From Balanoglossus misakiensis (lineage: Eukaryota; Hemichordata), in assembly GCA_040954595.2 (NCBI GenBank), contig CM082577.2, forward strand, positions 2,170,001 to 2,234,000: a DNA stretch of 64,000 bases, written 5' to 3'. Below the pieces are notes generated by a model, which saw only the letters and a program-made list of their open reading frames with translations, was not told the DNA's origin and did no database searches. This document shows, in pieces, positions 36,301 to 52,731 of the stretch. Position 1 is the first letter of the stretch. The number at the start of each line of letters is the position of its first letter. The position numbers and the translations under genes were made by a program.

Positions 36301-39300
36301 GTCTACATGTACAACAGACATTTTTAAGGAGCATGAATGGTCATACCATTTTCATAGCATTCTGTGCATAATAGTGTTTTTTTATTTGTGTGTATTACCA
36401 CCACGTGACTTCGGTACACTGGTAGCCGTATGCATGATTATTATGTTCTGTGCCGTTTTTTTTTTCTAACAAAAAAAGACATCATGAACGCATATGTGAA
36501 AACTGTTTCCTTTCCATTGTGTACAGGACATCAGGTGTCCAGAGATTATCAAGACAAAACTCATGGAGGATCTATGCAGTAGTGTTTATTATGATGAAGT
36601 TGCGGTACCTTTTATAAGACTGCAGTCAGAATGTCAGGTAAGACCAGCTTGGTTTCCACGACTACTCTCTGTGAGTGCACAGTGACCAAATACAGATCAT
36701 CATCTTAGTAATCACTTAGAACCATTACTTTGCATTTCTGTCAGTTTTGGAGTCTAACTCATTACAGCATCCATGATTGTGTTTGCGTTCTGTTACAGGG
36801 TCTTGTTGTTACTTGGTGCGAATGTAATAAGAGTGTTCAGAGAAGCAGTTTTCCAAGGTACACTTAGTCATAGATAGAATAGAAATGGTGCTAGTTACTG
36901 CAAAAGCTTTCTCAGCTGGCTAGGTATCAGACTGTTATATTGTGGCTCAGTGAGCATTACCAGACTCTTTAGCTCGCTAACAGAGCCAAGAAGTGACATG
37001 ATAGGGTCCAGACTATTGATAAAGACATTCCACCAACAGAGTTTTGCATGTACATGTACGTTAACACTTTTACTATGTGTTAATTGGTATGGCTCCCACT
37101 GTTCTCAATAGAATGGGTGGAATCATTTACATGGAAATGGGGGTGAAAGGGTTGATGGATGGATCCCGTCCAAGCTTTCAAAACACCCCACCACCCCCAT
37201 TGAAAATCATGTGTGTATTTGTCCGATGTAGCATGTTCACAGTGGAACAGGCCAGAGCCACAGCGCAGGGGATTAAGGGCCAGATATCACAAATCCCATT
37301 GCCAGTGAGAATACAGCAGTCAATAAACGACAAGTGTCAGCAAGCGCTTTCTACTATCACAGAGATCAACGCTGAACAGCAAAAACTTAACACAAGGTAA
37401 GGTTATACACAGATGGTTGGTTTTGTTTTCTTTTGTATTTAAAAAAAATGAGAGTGAACTGTAATTTTGGTAATCTACGTACTGTACCTTGAATAGGAAT
37501 GATCATTGGGCCTGTTTTGATGTTATATATTACCATGTTGGTTAACTGTTGCCCTTTTATGAACTGTTCACACAGAGTACAGACGTCACTGGCCGGTGCA
37601 ATTGTAGCACTGAAGTGCCTGCCCAACAAGTTGAACCCCATTATCAAACCACTCATGGAATCTGTCAAGATGGAGGAAAATTCACTTATGCAGGTATGTA
37701 TGTATCCTCTGGAATTGTGACAGTTTGTTGTACATGTACATGTATTGTGCTGTGTTGTTTTGTGGTATCATGTTCCCTTTTGCTGTTGTGTATTGTGCTG
37801 TGCTGTGCTCTGTGGCTGGTGTCACTACATGTACGTGATAATCACCGCAGAAATGTTGCATTCAACAGCAGTGTAGTCTTTTCAGTAAAAGAAGCGTATA
37901 ACATATCTCTTTGTAATTGCTGTTTTGCAGAATCATGCCGCAAGCAGTTTGGCCAGGCTGCTCCATCTGTGCGTGGACAGGACGCCCTGTCCAAACCCCA
38001 AAGTCATCAAAAACCTGTGCAGCAGTCTCTGCTGTGACAGCAATCACACGCCCAACGTCACCCAGCCGGTGCCCAGTCTGAACCTGCAGGAGTCCGGGGG
38101 ATCCAGTGGCAGCAATGGCAGCCGACCCAGTACGCCCATCACCGTACCCTTCAACTGGCAGTGCGATAAAAGTCGGGGGATTCTGACGCTTGTCAAACAA
38201 CAGCAGGTGAATGAGATACGAAGTTTAACCCTTTTCACTGCCATGGTTCAGTCCAAACCCATTGTTTTCTATGGTAAGGTTGGACCTTTATAGAGGTAAC
38301 TGGGGTTGGAAAAGTTAAGGAATGGAACAGTCTTTAGTGTAAGTCTTCTTTTATAAAATTTTATGGATGCATTCAACTTCCAGATGGCTATTTTGAGCAC
38401 TTTGCCCAAAAGGGGCCCTCACTCGAACAGAAACAGACAAATCGTCACCAACAGCACCAACCTGGATGAGATCATCTGCGAAGACGACAACGGCAAGATG
38501 GCCGCCATTTTGCAGCGGAGAGGAGCCAGCTATGCACTTACAACTCTGGTCAGTTACTTCGGTCAGGACGTGGTTGCCAGGCTGCACAAGGTGTGGGAGG
38601 CCATGACCGCGGTGCTCTTTCAACACATACAACCTGAAAACTTTGGTAAGTTTTGCCAGAACCGGTGAAGATGTGAAATTCTTGTAGTGCTACAGAATGG
38701 TGAACTGGTCGTGAATCAAAGTGTTTTCATTGCTGTTGTCCAGTTGTGCAGATCAGGACTGAGAGGCATGTTCACACAATTTGTTTTTAAAAAAGTTATT
38801 TTGCATCTCCTTCTTCAGATCCCCAGTCCTTCAGTAAAAATGACAGTCTTGCACAGGAGCTTGTCAACAGTCTTCAAGTGTATGAAGTATTGGCATCTGT
38901 TCTCCATACCAGTTTCCACCCAAAGGTATGTACTGTCACCTCATCTCAAAACTGGAATGCCAGTAACTAACTTTCACTGCATAAACTTTGTCCGCTTCTT
39001 GCACTTTATTGGTGTGTCAGTGAATATTCTATCCATATATAAAATAGCATATAGAGTATATGCTGGAATCTTGAAATAACAGAAATCAAATTTAGAATTT
39101 TTTTGTCTCTCCAGCTTTTAGAAACTCTACCTCATTTGTGTTTATGTTTGGAGTATCCGTACACATCTGTGCGTTACATGGGAGCTCGGTGTCTCGGTGT
39201 GCTGAGCAAAGTGGTCACCATGGAAACCATGACTTACATTGTCAACAAGGTGCTTCCGTTGCTAGGTGCCTCGGAAAACGAGACCAAAAGACAAGGTGCT

Positions 39301-42300
39301 ATAGAGGCGATCTCGAGTATCCTTTTGATTTTGAATGGCGTTGGCTGGTAATGCAAATGAGGGTGTAATTTGCATATTCAGCCAGTGCCTCTGGCATAGT
39401 GGTTAGAGTGCCTTCTCAACTAGTCTACATATATGTGTAATTGATGTAGACACACTCACAAACTCTCGCACACGTGCAGACACACAGATGATAATAGAAG
39501 CCCATTGCATCATGTGGCAGACATCATGTGTAAATATGTTTTTTTTCTGTGGTAAGTGTACTTTTGTGAACAAAAATGACTCTTGTTATGACTTCCTTGA
39601 TGGCTCGTTTCATCAGACATCATCGAAATGCTCGGTCTAGACATCATACCGTACATTGTGCTATTGGTGGTACCCGTACTGGGCAGAATGAGTGATGCCA
39701 CGGAGAGTGTCCGGTTGATGGCCACCCACTGCTTTGCTACTCTGATACGACTGATGCCTCTGGAGGTGAGGGTTTGCTGTACTCAGAATATAGTCTTGGA
39801 ATTCTCTGTTTTTGATTAAGAAATGTGATAAATGTTTGATATTTGTTCTTGAGAAAATTTGCGACCATTCATTTTCGCATGGTTTTGACTCTCCTGAAGT
39901 TCACAAAAATTTCCTGGTTTACATTTTTTCTTTCCCACCTCCCCTCCAGGGTGGTTTTTCTAATCCCCCGCAAATGACCGCAGCGCTGATGGAAAGGAAA
40001 GACAGGGAGAGGACGTTCTTGGAACAGCTACTCGACAGCCGGAAATTGGATAATTACAAAATCCCCGTACCAATCAAAGCTGAGCTCAGGAAGTACCAGC
40101 AGGTGAATGGCAGAATTTTTTAACAGCAGGACAGTATAATGCAATCTGCGTGTCATATAAGATTGCATAACAGAAATTCAAAATTGAGCTAATCCTCTGC
40201 ACGGAACAGAACCAAGTTTTACTCTCATCATATTTTGATTTCTGGAGATATAACGTAAATTCTAAATTTTCATTTTCAGGATGGTGTGAATTGGTTGTGG
40301 TTTCTCAACAAATACAAACTTCATGGCATCTTGTGTGATGATATGGGTCTCGGCAAAACACTCCAGTCTATATGCATTATTGCCGGCGACCATCATGAAA
40401 GAGCTCAGATGTACAAAGTAAGAAAACCTGGTTTGTTTTTTTAATACTCAATTTTCTCAAAATACTCAGCACCGAAAGTTTGATCATGGAAGATTATAAG
40501 CATGAGATCTATGGTGTTCAGGGAAGGCATACTGTATTTTCAAATTGCAGTCTAATATCATACCAAGTGAGTCAAAAATTTCTGCCAGCGTTCCTTGTGT
40601 AGCATTTATCATTTATCTGTTTATTATTTTCAGAAATCACAAATGGCTGACTGTGCTCCATTACCGTCGCTTGTCGTGTGTCCGCCAACGCTGACCGGAC
40701 ACTGGGTCTACGAAATCGAGAAATTCATATCACCAGAATATCTGAATCCTCTCCACTACACAGGACCCCCTGCAGAAAGAACAAGGTAAATGAACCACCA
40801 TTTACTGAATTTTTTTTCAACTCTGGATGTGGATTTTGTAATTCCTGGAGGAGCGTGACATTATCTCTCCATCTTGTTCAAATTTACGATCTGAATTTCT
40901 AGTTCCACATTTAAAAAAAAGAAAAACATTCGGTTGCAGCATGTTCTAGTAAGTTGGTCAACATCAAGCAAAAAAATAATGTCCAAAGTTATCAAATTTG
41001 TCACCTAAACGTTTTTTCTGTATTGTTTTCCTACAGACTCAGAAGCAAAGTCAGGAAACACAACTTAGTGGTTGCGTCCTATGACATCGTCAGGAATGAT
41101 ATCGATTTCTTCAGGTCAGATAGTTTTTTCTTCAATGCAAACCATTGGATAATATATATTCCATAGCACACATCTTTTCACAATAAAATAGTGAGAAATC
41201 CAACAATAATAAATTTCTTGATCATTTCAGGGGTATAGACTGGAACTACTGCATTTTAGATGAGGGTCACATCATCAAGAATGGTAAAACCAAACTGTCG
41301 AAAGCTGTCAAACAGCTGAATGTCAATCATAGGATTATACTCTCTGGTACTCCCATACAGGTTGGTAGAAGCTGAGCAGTTGTTTGAATCTTAGCCTGAT
41401 GTTGATTTACTTTAGTACAGGTTATTTGAATCTGAACATGATTCTCAATCTGAACTAAATTATCTACCGTGAATGTACCATGTTACTTTATTCCATGCCA
41501 TTATTTCCACAGAACAATGTCATAGAACTGTGGTCACTCTTTGACTTCCTCATGCCGGGATTTCTGGGAACGGAGAAGCAGTTCACAGCCAGGTTTGCCA
41601 AGCCCATCTTGCAGAGCCGGGATGCAAAGAGCTCCTCCAAGGAGCAAGAAGCTGGTGCATTGGCCATGGAGTCTTTGCACAGACAGGTTCTGCCGTTCTT
41701 GCTGAGGAGATTGAAAGAGGATGTGTTGGATGATCTGCCGCCGAAGATAATACAAGATTACTACTGTGAACTCAGCCCTTTGCAGGTATAATTCCTTTTT
41801 TCCTACCATCCTGCCAAGTCAGTGGAAAGCAGTATTGGGTCTTTGATACATATGCAGAATGTTACCATGCAGCTTGCATTGGCTGTTAGAACCACCCAAA
41901 AACACTTCGAATCTAGCTATATAAGAGGTTTCTTTCTGATTGCAATTTCAGGTTCAATTGTACGAAGATTTCGCCAAGTCGCGGGCAAGGAGAGGGGTGG
42001 AAGACACGATATCTATGGGCAACGAAATGGAAGAGGAAAATGCAAAGAAGAAGCAAGGTTTTACGCATGTTTTCCAGGTAAGGTCCAGCCTCAACACCCA
42101 TCGCATCTGCCCCATGTTAATAATCTTTGTTGGTGTGGTATAAACATTGGGGGCATAGTGGTTATTTTCCATCTCTTCCAGTCTGGTGAATAGGTGGATA
42201 CCTGTTCACCCCTGTTTCCTTGTAAGTGGGTCCAGCCAAAGCACTGAAAAATGATGGGGAAATATCAAGTGGATTGTGGTGGGAGGGGTTTACATCTTAC

Positions 42301-44558
42301 AGCCACACCAAAGTTTAAAAGCTTTCATGCAAGCGTTTCCTTCAAAAAGATGTTGACGTCATTGGGATTTTTGCTCTTCCTGTTGTTTCCCTGTTTTTCT
42401 GAATAAGATTTAATTTCCCACTTTTCTGTCTGACAGGCACTGCAGTACTTACGCAAAGTGTGTGACCATCCTCTGTTGGTGCTGACACAACAACACCCAC
42501 AGTATGACACTGTCAGGCGGCAGTTAGCGGAACAGAATTCATCACTTCACGACCTGCAGCATGCACCAAAACTCATTGCACTCAAGTAAGTGATTCCGTA
42601 TGCAAAAAAATAAAATTGGTTATTAATTCATCAAAATCATTTTCAAATATTTTGTACAAGTTGACTATTTCAGAGCTGATTGCAGCTAGTTAATGTGTAT
42701 GTAGAGTGTATCAGTTCTTCAAATGCAACAAAATTCCAAATTTTTTTCAAATTGTAAAAAAGTAGGAAATGCAAAAAATGTGTGTAGTTTATTAATTTGT
42801 GTGAAAATTTGTAGATCACAATGTCATAAACTTTTCCACATCAAAGCCATCATCATTACAGAGTCCTAGATTTATAAAATGTCAGTCCCAAATCTAATAT
42901 TGCATTGGGTGTACTTTTGTTTGCCTAGACAATTACTGCAGGACTGTGGCATTGGTGTCAGTCATCTGGATGGCCAACAGGGTGAGCTGACAGAGTCGGT
43001 TGTCGGCCAGCACAGAATTCTCTTGTTCTGTCAACTCAAGGGCATGTTAGACATTGTGGAGAAGGATTTACTTCAGTAAGTATTCAAGATCTGTCTCAGT
43101 CTCTCTTAGACTCAGAATGAGGATACTTCGATGGACCCCAAAGTCGATCTTGGGGTGAATCTTGTCGTACTACAATAAACAACTCAGCTAAATATACCCA
43201 GAATGCAGTTGTAATTGAACGCCATTTTGTCTTGGAAATTTTCCTTAGTCTTGGTTACTCAAACCCAAAACAAGACTACCAGCCCTCAAAAATAGTACCT
43301 GGAGCAAAAACCACAATTTTTTCACCCATCCAAATTTTCTGTTTCCAGGGGTCAGATGCCAGATGTTACATACCTCAGATTAGACGGCAGTGTTCCAGCA
43401 GGGGCGAGACACGAAATCGTCCACAGGTACGATATTTGTTTCCAACAATCATGTGTGCGTGTGTTTCTTGAGCATATCAATTACACAATTGTGACCAAGT
43501 GTCTTAGTATTATCATTATTTGAATCATTTTTATTTTTTCCTCCCACCAGATTTAACAATGATCCTTCCATTGATATTCTGCTGCTGACCACCCATGTTG
43601 GCGGCTTAGGGTTGAATTTAACAGGAGCGGACACGGTCATCTTTGTGGAGCATGATTGGAACCCCATGAGAGATTTGCAGGTTTGTGGGTCTCCCTCCAA
43701 AGCAGCAATGTGTAGCACTTATCCTGATGTACTTTCTGTTTTGAAAAGAACAGAGGTTTGGAATACGGATAGAAGATGTGGACAGAAGTTACACCATTGT
43801 CTTTTGTCAATTTGTACAATCCAAGGCATTTCCAAGCTGTCATCATTGCACAATAACACTGGAAGCCTCAGAAGCATTTTTTTCATGTTCCTGTAACTAC
43901 AGACTTCCCATGGTTCAATCACTGTTTTTATACATACCCCATTCTAATGCGCACACGCTAATATTTCCCATCAGGCTATGGACAGAGCACACAGAATAGG
44001 ACAGAAGAAGGTAGTGAACGTGTACAGATTGATAACCAGGGGGACCCTAGAAGAGAAGATTATGGGGTAAGAACAGGCAATGGGGATTGCTATTTGAACT
44101 TTAACCTTATAGAGTTTAGTGTCTAGTTGAAGATTCCAGATAAAATCCCATCTTTGTTTTACAATTAAAGGTACATGGTAACCTTAGCAAAATTTAGCCA
44201 CAGTTACCAATGAAAGTTGAGATTTAACCAATGTTACATAAAGTTCTTGTCAAAAGCATTAGTTTTATCATTCCCCCTCCCCCAAACTCACAGACTACAG
44301 AAGTTCAAGCTGAACATCGCCAACACGGTCATCAGTCAAGAAAATGCCAGTCTGCAGTCGATGGGCACGGACCAGATGCTGGAGCTGTTCGCGTTGGACC
44401 AGAAGGATTCAAAAGCCGGGTCCAGCAAGGCCGGGTCGGCGGGAAAACCCAAATCCGGGATGGGAGCCGTCATGGAAGAGTTGGGAGAACTTTGGGATGA
44501 CGCACAGTACGACACGGAGTATGACCTCGGAAATTTCTTGGATTCATTACATCAGTGA
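24096..44558 (+). CDS. BTAF1: TATA-binding-protein-associated factor 172 (Mot1-type SNF2 ATPase)
   Basis: Complete: 38 coding exons, 5571 nt, 1856 aa (human 1849). Exons: 24096-24106, 24559-24682, 27038-27155, 29324-29479, 30911-31071, 31168-31316, 31538-31664, 31894-32052, 32272-32367, 32626-32802, 33144-33284, 33693-33932, 34597-34704, 35400-35549, 35790-35917, 36040-36205, 36527-36637, 36799-36857, 37232-37396, 37576-37693, 37931-38206, 38384-38645, 38819-38925, 39115-39316, 39617-39765, 39950-40102, 40280-40417, 40634-40785, 41037-41114, 41231-41360, 41513-41785, 41952-42077, 42437-42585, 42929-43075, 43349-43426, 43551-43680, 43975-44066, 44294-44558. Residues 1-1220 are HEAT-like repeats that grip TBP. 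The C-terminal Snf2 ATPase has Walker A DMGLGKT (1292-1298), DEGH (1404-1407), SGTPIQ (1432-1437) and DRAHRIGQ (1741-1748). All catalytic motifs are intact, so it should be an active ATP-driven remover of TBP from DNA. Confidence 0.97.
24301..24360. repeat. (ATC)20 microsatellite
   Basis: An uninterrupted run of 20 ATC triplets in BTAF1 intron 1. Confidence 0.98.
24683..27037. other. BTAF1 intron 2
   Basis: A 2.35-kb AT-rich intron. I see no exon with flanking splice sites, RNA gene or named element in it. Confidence 0.6.
27156..29323. other. BTAF1 intron 3
   Basis: A 2.2-kb intron. It contains one copy of the palindromic dispersed element (27976-28072), followed by a stretch (about 28170-29000) that reads visibly richer in G+C than the flanking intron. 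No exon of BTAF1 fits there, because exon 3 joins exon 4 in phase. Confidence 0.6.
27976..28072. repeat. Dispersed ~90-bp palindromic element, copy 3
   Basis: Starts AACCCTTTCACTACCATGGT and ends GGAAGGGTTAA. The interior ATCCATTGTTTACTATGGAA matches the copies at 38226 and 60066. Confidence 0.8.
29480..30910. other. BTAF1 intron 4
   Basis: A 1.4-kb intron. It holds a perfect 24-bp palindrome at 29989-30012 and otherwise nothing recognisable. Confidence 0.6.
29989..30012. repeat. Perfect 24-bp palindrome
   Basis: CCCACGGTTACT followed directly by its reverse complement AGTAACCGTGGG, with no spacer. Confidence 0.95.
33349..33378. repeat. (CA)n microsatellite
   Basis: A CA run of about 15 units in BTAF1 intron 11, a few dozen bases after the exon ending at 33284. 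Confidence 0.95.
37062..37152. repeat. Dispersed palindromic element, copy 4 (degraded)
   Basis: Only the right end ATGGGGGTGAAAGGGTTGAT and scattered interior blocks remain. It lies in BTAF1 intron 18. Confidence 0.4.
38226..38317. repeat. Dispersed ~90-bp palindromic element, copy 5
   Basis: Starts TAACCCTTTTCACTGCCATG and ends TGGAAAAGTTAA. The interior TTGTTTTCTATGGTAAGGTT is shared with the copy at 60066 and, inverted, with that at 2358. It lies in BTAF1 intron 21. Confidence 0.8.
44167..44227. repeat. Short dispersed repeat, copy B
   Basis: AAAGGTACATGGTAACCTTA then GCAAAATTTAGCCACAGTTA through AAGTTGAGATT, in the last BTAF1 intron. It aligns along about 60 bp with the copy at 6301. 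Confidence 0.55.
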
Positions 44559-47500
44559 AGGCAGTGTGTGTGGGTTTTTTATTTAAAAAAAGATATTTAC
44601 AGGTACATGGAAAATTTGCATCTTGAAGCAATAATAACACTGCCATAAATGGGGAATATTTTAGTTCACACTGCAACGAGATTTTTGTGATGAAATGGGC
44701 TTTTTTCCTCTGAGGTATACTTAAGAGAACTTTTCTGTTCTAATTTACATTGTGTTACATGTTAACAACTTACCATTTCAGACAAAAACTTAAAGAAAGA
44801 AACTTTGTTGATTGTTTGTTTGTTGCCGAGTGCTAATGGTTAATTCCTAAAAAGTACTTTGGAATTCATTGCTTGGTTGTAGTTGATGTCACTTTTTGTC
44901 ATAACAAGACTACTGTTGTTTCACCTGCAATGAAATTTCTGTGAAAAATGCTGTTTACAAAATAGAGTTGAAAATGAACTGCAGTAAAGTTTGTAATTCT
45001 TGATTTTGGAAACAAACTTGCACAAAGGCAATTCTGTAGTTTTTACCCCAATGATTTTTTTTCATATTTTGTCAGCTAGTAACAGCAGTCATTTTGATAT
45101 TTACGCTTCAAAAGTGTATTTTCAAGTTATAAAAAAATTTTCTAATCCCTGACAAGATGCTCTGAATACTGAAATAATTAAACACCTAGAGATTTTAGTA
45201 TTATAAAACCAGCTGAATATCATCATACATCTTGATCAGATTTTCTTGGACCTTTTCACTGGGATTTCCTCCATTCAGGTTCCGAAGTCACTTGGGAGTC
45301 ACAATCATCAATATTTTAGCTGGGACCTAATGAAAAGTGCGCCCTCGTGAGTTCTTAATGGAGTTGAAGGACCCGTAATGGCCGATTGTCCCATACTGTA
45401 CTTTTTGAAGTGCAATCAGAATACTGAAAAGGACCCCTTAACTTCCTTCAGAAAGTCACGAGAGCAATGCATTATCCTGAAGCTGAAAACTTAATCATTG
45501 AAATTACATGTACATGTACAACAGATTGTGCAAGTTCTTTTGTCAATAACCAGTCCTCCCCTTCAGTATAAGGGGGAAACTTTTTTGTAGAAAAAATCCT
45601 TCACGTAAGGAGTGTATAAATGTTATAAAAAACATTGTTGAAATTATGATTTGTTTGGGGCAGGGGGGTCATGCAGATGTCTTCAGTATATTTCATTGTA
45701 ACCATGTACAGATACCCCCGAAAAAATTATTTGAGAGACCAGTTGTGGAAGCCAGTACATGAACACCCCTGTGTGCAATCCATTGTGTTGTGACATTTTC
45801 GTTCTTTTTGAGTTTAGAGAATTGACTGATTTGTAAAAGCATGCGACTCAGTGAGAGTTAGCCACGCGGATGTGTTTATGTACAACAGAATAAAAAGATG
45901 TATTTTCAAGAAAATATGTCAATAGATTTCTTGCTGAGCGGTTCGCGATTAAAAAATGTGCCTCATGCATATTTGGCTGAAAGTAGCTCATATGAAGCTC
46001 TGTCACCTGGAGGGAAAACAGACATGTAGTACCTGGTATCTCTGTTTGTTCATTCACAACCTGAACTCAGCTGTGGGAGTGTCTCAAATCAGACGATCAG
46101 GTATTACATGTGTAAATTTAACTCATCTTCAATCTGATGTTTTACCACACTCCAGTGGATTAGATTAGATTAGAAAGCAAACTAGATTACTGCCAGAAAT
46201 GACAGACTTCTAGCTGAGGAGCATGCTTGCACTCAATTGAATTTTGTCCTAATTATCAGCTTTTCAAAGAATACAATGGAGATTTCCAGCCAATGGCACA
46301 GCATAGCGAAATACACTCCTCATGTCAACAGTCGACATTATCACAACCGCACAGATACACAAGGCACATGGCCATGAAATACAGCCACGTTGCTGATATT
46401 GGCTTGGCAAAATGCATGTGTTCTCTAGCTTTGCATTTCAGCCTTCCCAATCTCGAGCTCCACACACGTAATGCAGTTGAGTGCACACCACTACAGCTTC
46501 AGGGCTATGATTAGTATACAGTGCAAGATTTCCTCTGACACTCTACAAAAACACAAACCCACACATACCGGTACATCACTATTTTTTATTTCTGCACAAG
46601 CAAGTCAGGACACTTCAACAGGTGGAGGCAATATACTTTTATTCATCACGTTTGGCAATGTGCCTATTCAAATTAGACAGATTTATATAATGGGCAAATA
46701 CTCTCATGGCATACTTTACAGGTTCAGCAGTCAATAACAAGGTCTACTCTGTGAAACTACTATCAATATACAAGGAGTTAGCAGAGGTTTCTCGGTTTTT
46801 CATTATTTATATATATTTATATATATATTATTATTATCCATGCTTTAGCAACTTCGATAAACATTCCTGTACCATCCGTCAAATCTAAAAATTCCTATTT
46901 TTATTTGTCTGTAGTAAAAGTCGTGATGTGGTATTGGCTGTATACCAAGCTGTAGTTAGAACCAACACAAATCTGTGCTCGCGCATCATACACACGCGTG
47001 TGCTTTAAACTCGTGGATGTATTAGAAATGCTTACTTAATTTCATCATTAGAAAAATATATATCTATTTGCCAACGTTCCACAGCACTAGCTTGAAAGTA
47101 TTTTTTGTCTCTGCATCGTACAGAAAATGAACAAACAAAAAATGAAGCACAATAAAAACCCTGACAGTACAAGTCACTGTCGATGACATAGTCCCCGTTG
47201 GTCAAGAGACAGATTTAAGATCATGGTTGAATGAAATCAGTCAATGTATGTCTGCAATATGACCCTGACAATGTTTTCCAGCCCCGGAACTGTGACTTGC
47301 ACATGTACATCAAAGTACTCAGTATTTGTTTAATGAATTTAAATCAGTTGAAGTATGTGTGACAAATACCGTACTTCTGGACATAAGAAAAATCATAACA
47401 AAATAGCTGCCGCAAGGCCATATTGGATCATATCACAACACAAATTGACAGGCATATGTACATCGCAGTACGTCTTTGCAATGGCTTTGGACATAAAAAA

Positions 47501-49199
47501 AATAATGAAAGGTCACCTGGTAGCCATATTAGATCATATCACGACACACATTTTCATTTTAATATTGTGAGCATCAAGGTACGTTATCCTTGTATCAAGC
47601 TTGACTGAATAATTGTAACAAAATGACTGCCATGTTGCCACACGAGATCTTCACAGTATGTCTTGTTACATTGTCCTTATACCAATTTCATTGAAACATG
47701 CCTGTGTAATAGCTCTAGACATGAACACATTGTAACAAAACAACTGCTAGGTGGCCTTATCGAATCATATCACAAAATTAAATTCATGTGCATACACTGT
47801 CCTAATATCAAGTCTGAATGAAATCAGTCCAGGCACGGCTCTGGATGAACGGACAGACGGGTGGAACCAAATCTATGAATCCCATGGACTCTGACCAAAG
47901 GGGCCTATATGAGCTAATTTACTGTCATATATTAAAAGCACAGTACAGATGATTGCAATCCCTCCAACTGGTGAAAAAAAAGAAGCTTTTCATTGAAGTG
48001 AATCACAGAGGAAGAAATTTTATACAAAGGTTTGTTTCGCATGATAGCAAGTAAATCTCTAGAAAAAGAAACATTTTATTGAGTTTCCCCTATTCTCATT
48101 TTAAAGCCATGATTGTATATTTGTTAAAAAAATTACAATTCTTGAAGTTCTACACATTCTAGGCAGCAGGTGAAATCTGTGGTATGCAACATCACACTCT
48201 CACCGACAATTGGAGTCTCTCTTGACATTGTACACGCAACTCAGTGCCTACTGGCAGAAACAACCCCTGTCCGGGGGAGAAAAAGCTGACGTCTGGTACC
48301 ACTTCCTTACCCATCGCACTACACTCAGGGTGTGGTGGTTTCAACTAGACAAACTGCTTGGGAGTGGAGGAGGGGTCAGTACCACAGCCCCCACCCCAGG
48401 GGGAGGGGTACCGGAAGGCGGGTGGGAAGTGCTACCACGTGATGTGCATCCACTTACATCCACCAAAGTTAACAGGTTGGCATTGTCTCAAGAGTTGTAC
48501 AGTAAATAATACTTGTCTCTGTAATGACATGTACAATGTAAAAAGCTGGTGGCATTTCTAGTCTGTCCTAATTTTTTTTGCTCGATTTTAATTTTTTTTT
48601 CTTAAATATTTTCATGTGATCGACAAAACTACATTCCCTACACCTATGGTTAATCTTCTTGATGTATTTTCTTTAGCATGGTAGTTAATTATTTACTTGA
48701 ATTATTCAAAACACTGTCACAACAAAAAGTTGACGGCAAGATCACCAGTGTTCACTTATTTCAAGAATCGACACATTGTGGATTTAAAAAAAAAGATGGG
48801 AATGATGAAAAGAGAAAGCACATTCTAAGAATGAGTAGAAGACAGTTAACTGATCTATTTTTACACACAGTTTTCTTGGCTGACTATTAAAAAGTGTAGT
48901 TGTAACATTGCTCTCTCCAGCCCCCTCTCTCCGACATCTACAACGGTCTTGTTGATGAGTTAAGTATAATTTTTTACAAGGTTTAATGTCGCACTTCAGT
49001 TGTTGTAGATTTTGGGGTGAAATGTCTGTTTGAATCCAACTGAGGACACGCGTTGATTGTTTTGTGCTGAAAGAAGGAGAAAAAATCTCTTGGGTCTCCA
49101 TGTCCACGGCTGGATCCAGAACTACCATTTAGCGGCAAACTTTGCATATCTTACACATAACAGAATTATCTCCTTTCCCATGTTTTGATAAGTTCCCTC
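44559..49199. other. Convergent 3' region between BTAF1 and GRB2
   Basis: No coding exon is supported in 4.6 kb. A + strand AATAAA at 45889-45894 could end BTAF1 after a 1.3-kb 3' UTR. On the - strand, an AATAAA complement at 48075-48080 could end GRB2 after about 1.1 kb; another lies at 46900-46905. The region also holds a decayed repeat (about 47175-47890) and a short G/C-rich patch at 48340-48430. Confidence 0.5.
47175..47890. repeat. Decayed element with internal imperfect repeats
   Basis: Variants of CCATATTGGATCATATCAC occur near 47418, 47524 and 47755, and TGAATGAAATCAGTC occurs near 47229 and 47817. This is consistent with an old dispersed element made of diverged tandem parts ending in GACAGACGGGTGG. 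No protein frame survives. Confidence 0.5.

Positions 49200-52731
<3,532 letters not shown>

Noticed and set aside
48210-48509. A 99-codon + strand frame in the BTAF1-GRB2 interval
   Set aside because: The composition follows a local G-rich simple stretch, there is no homology I recognise, and it lies in the probable GRB2 3' UTR.
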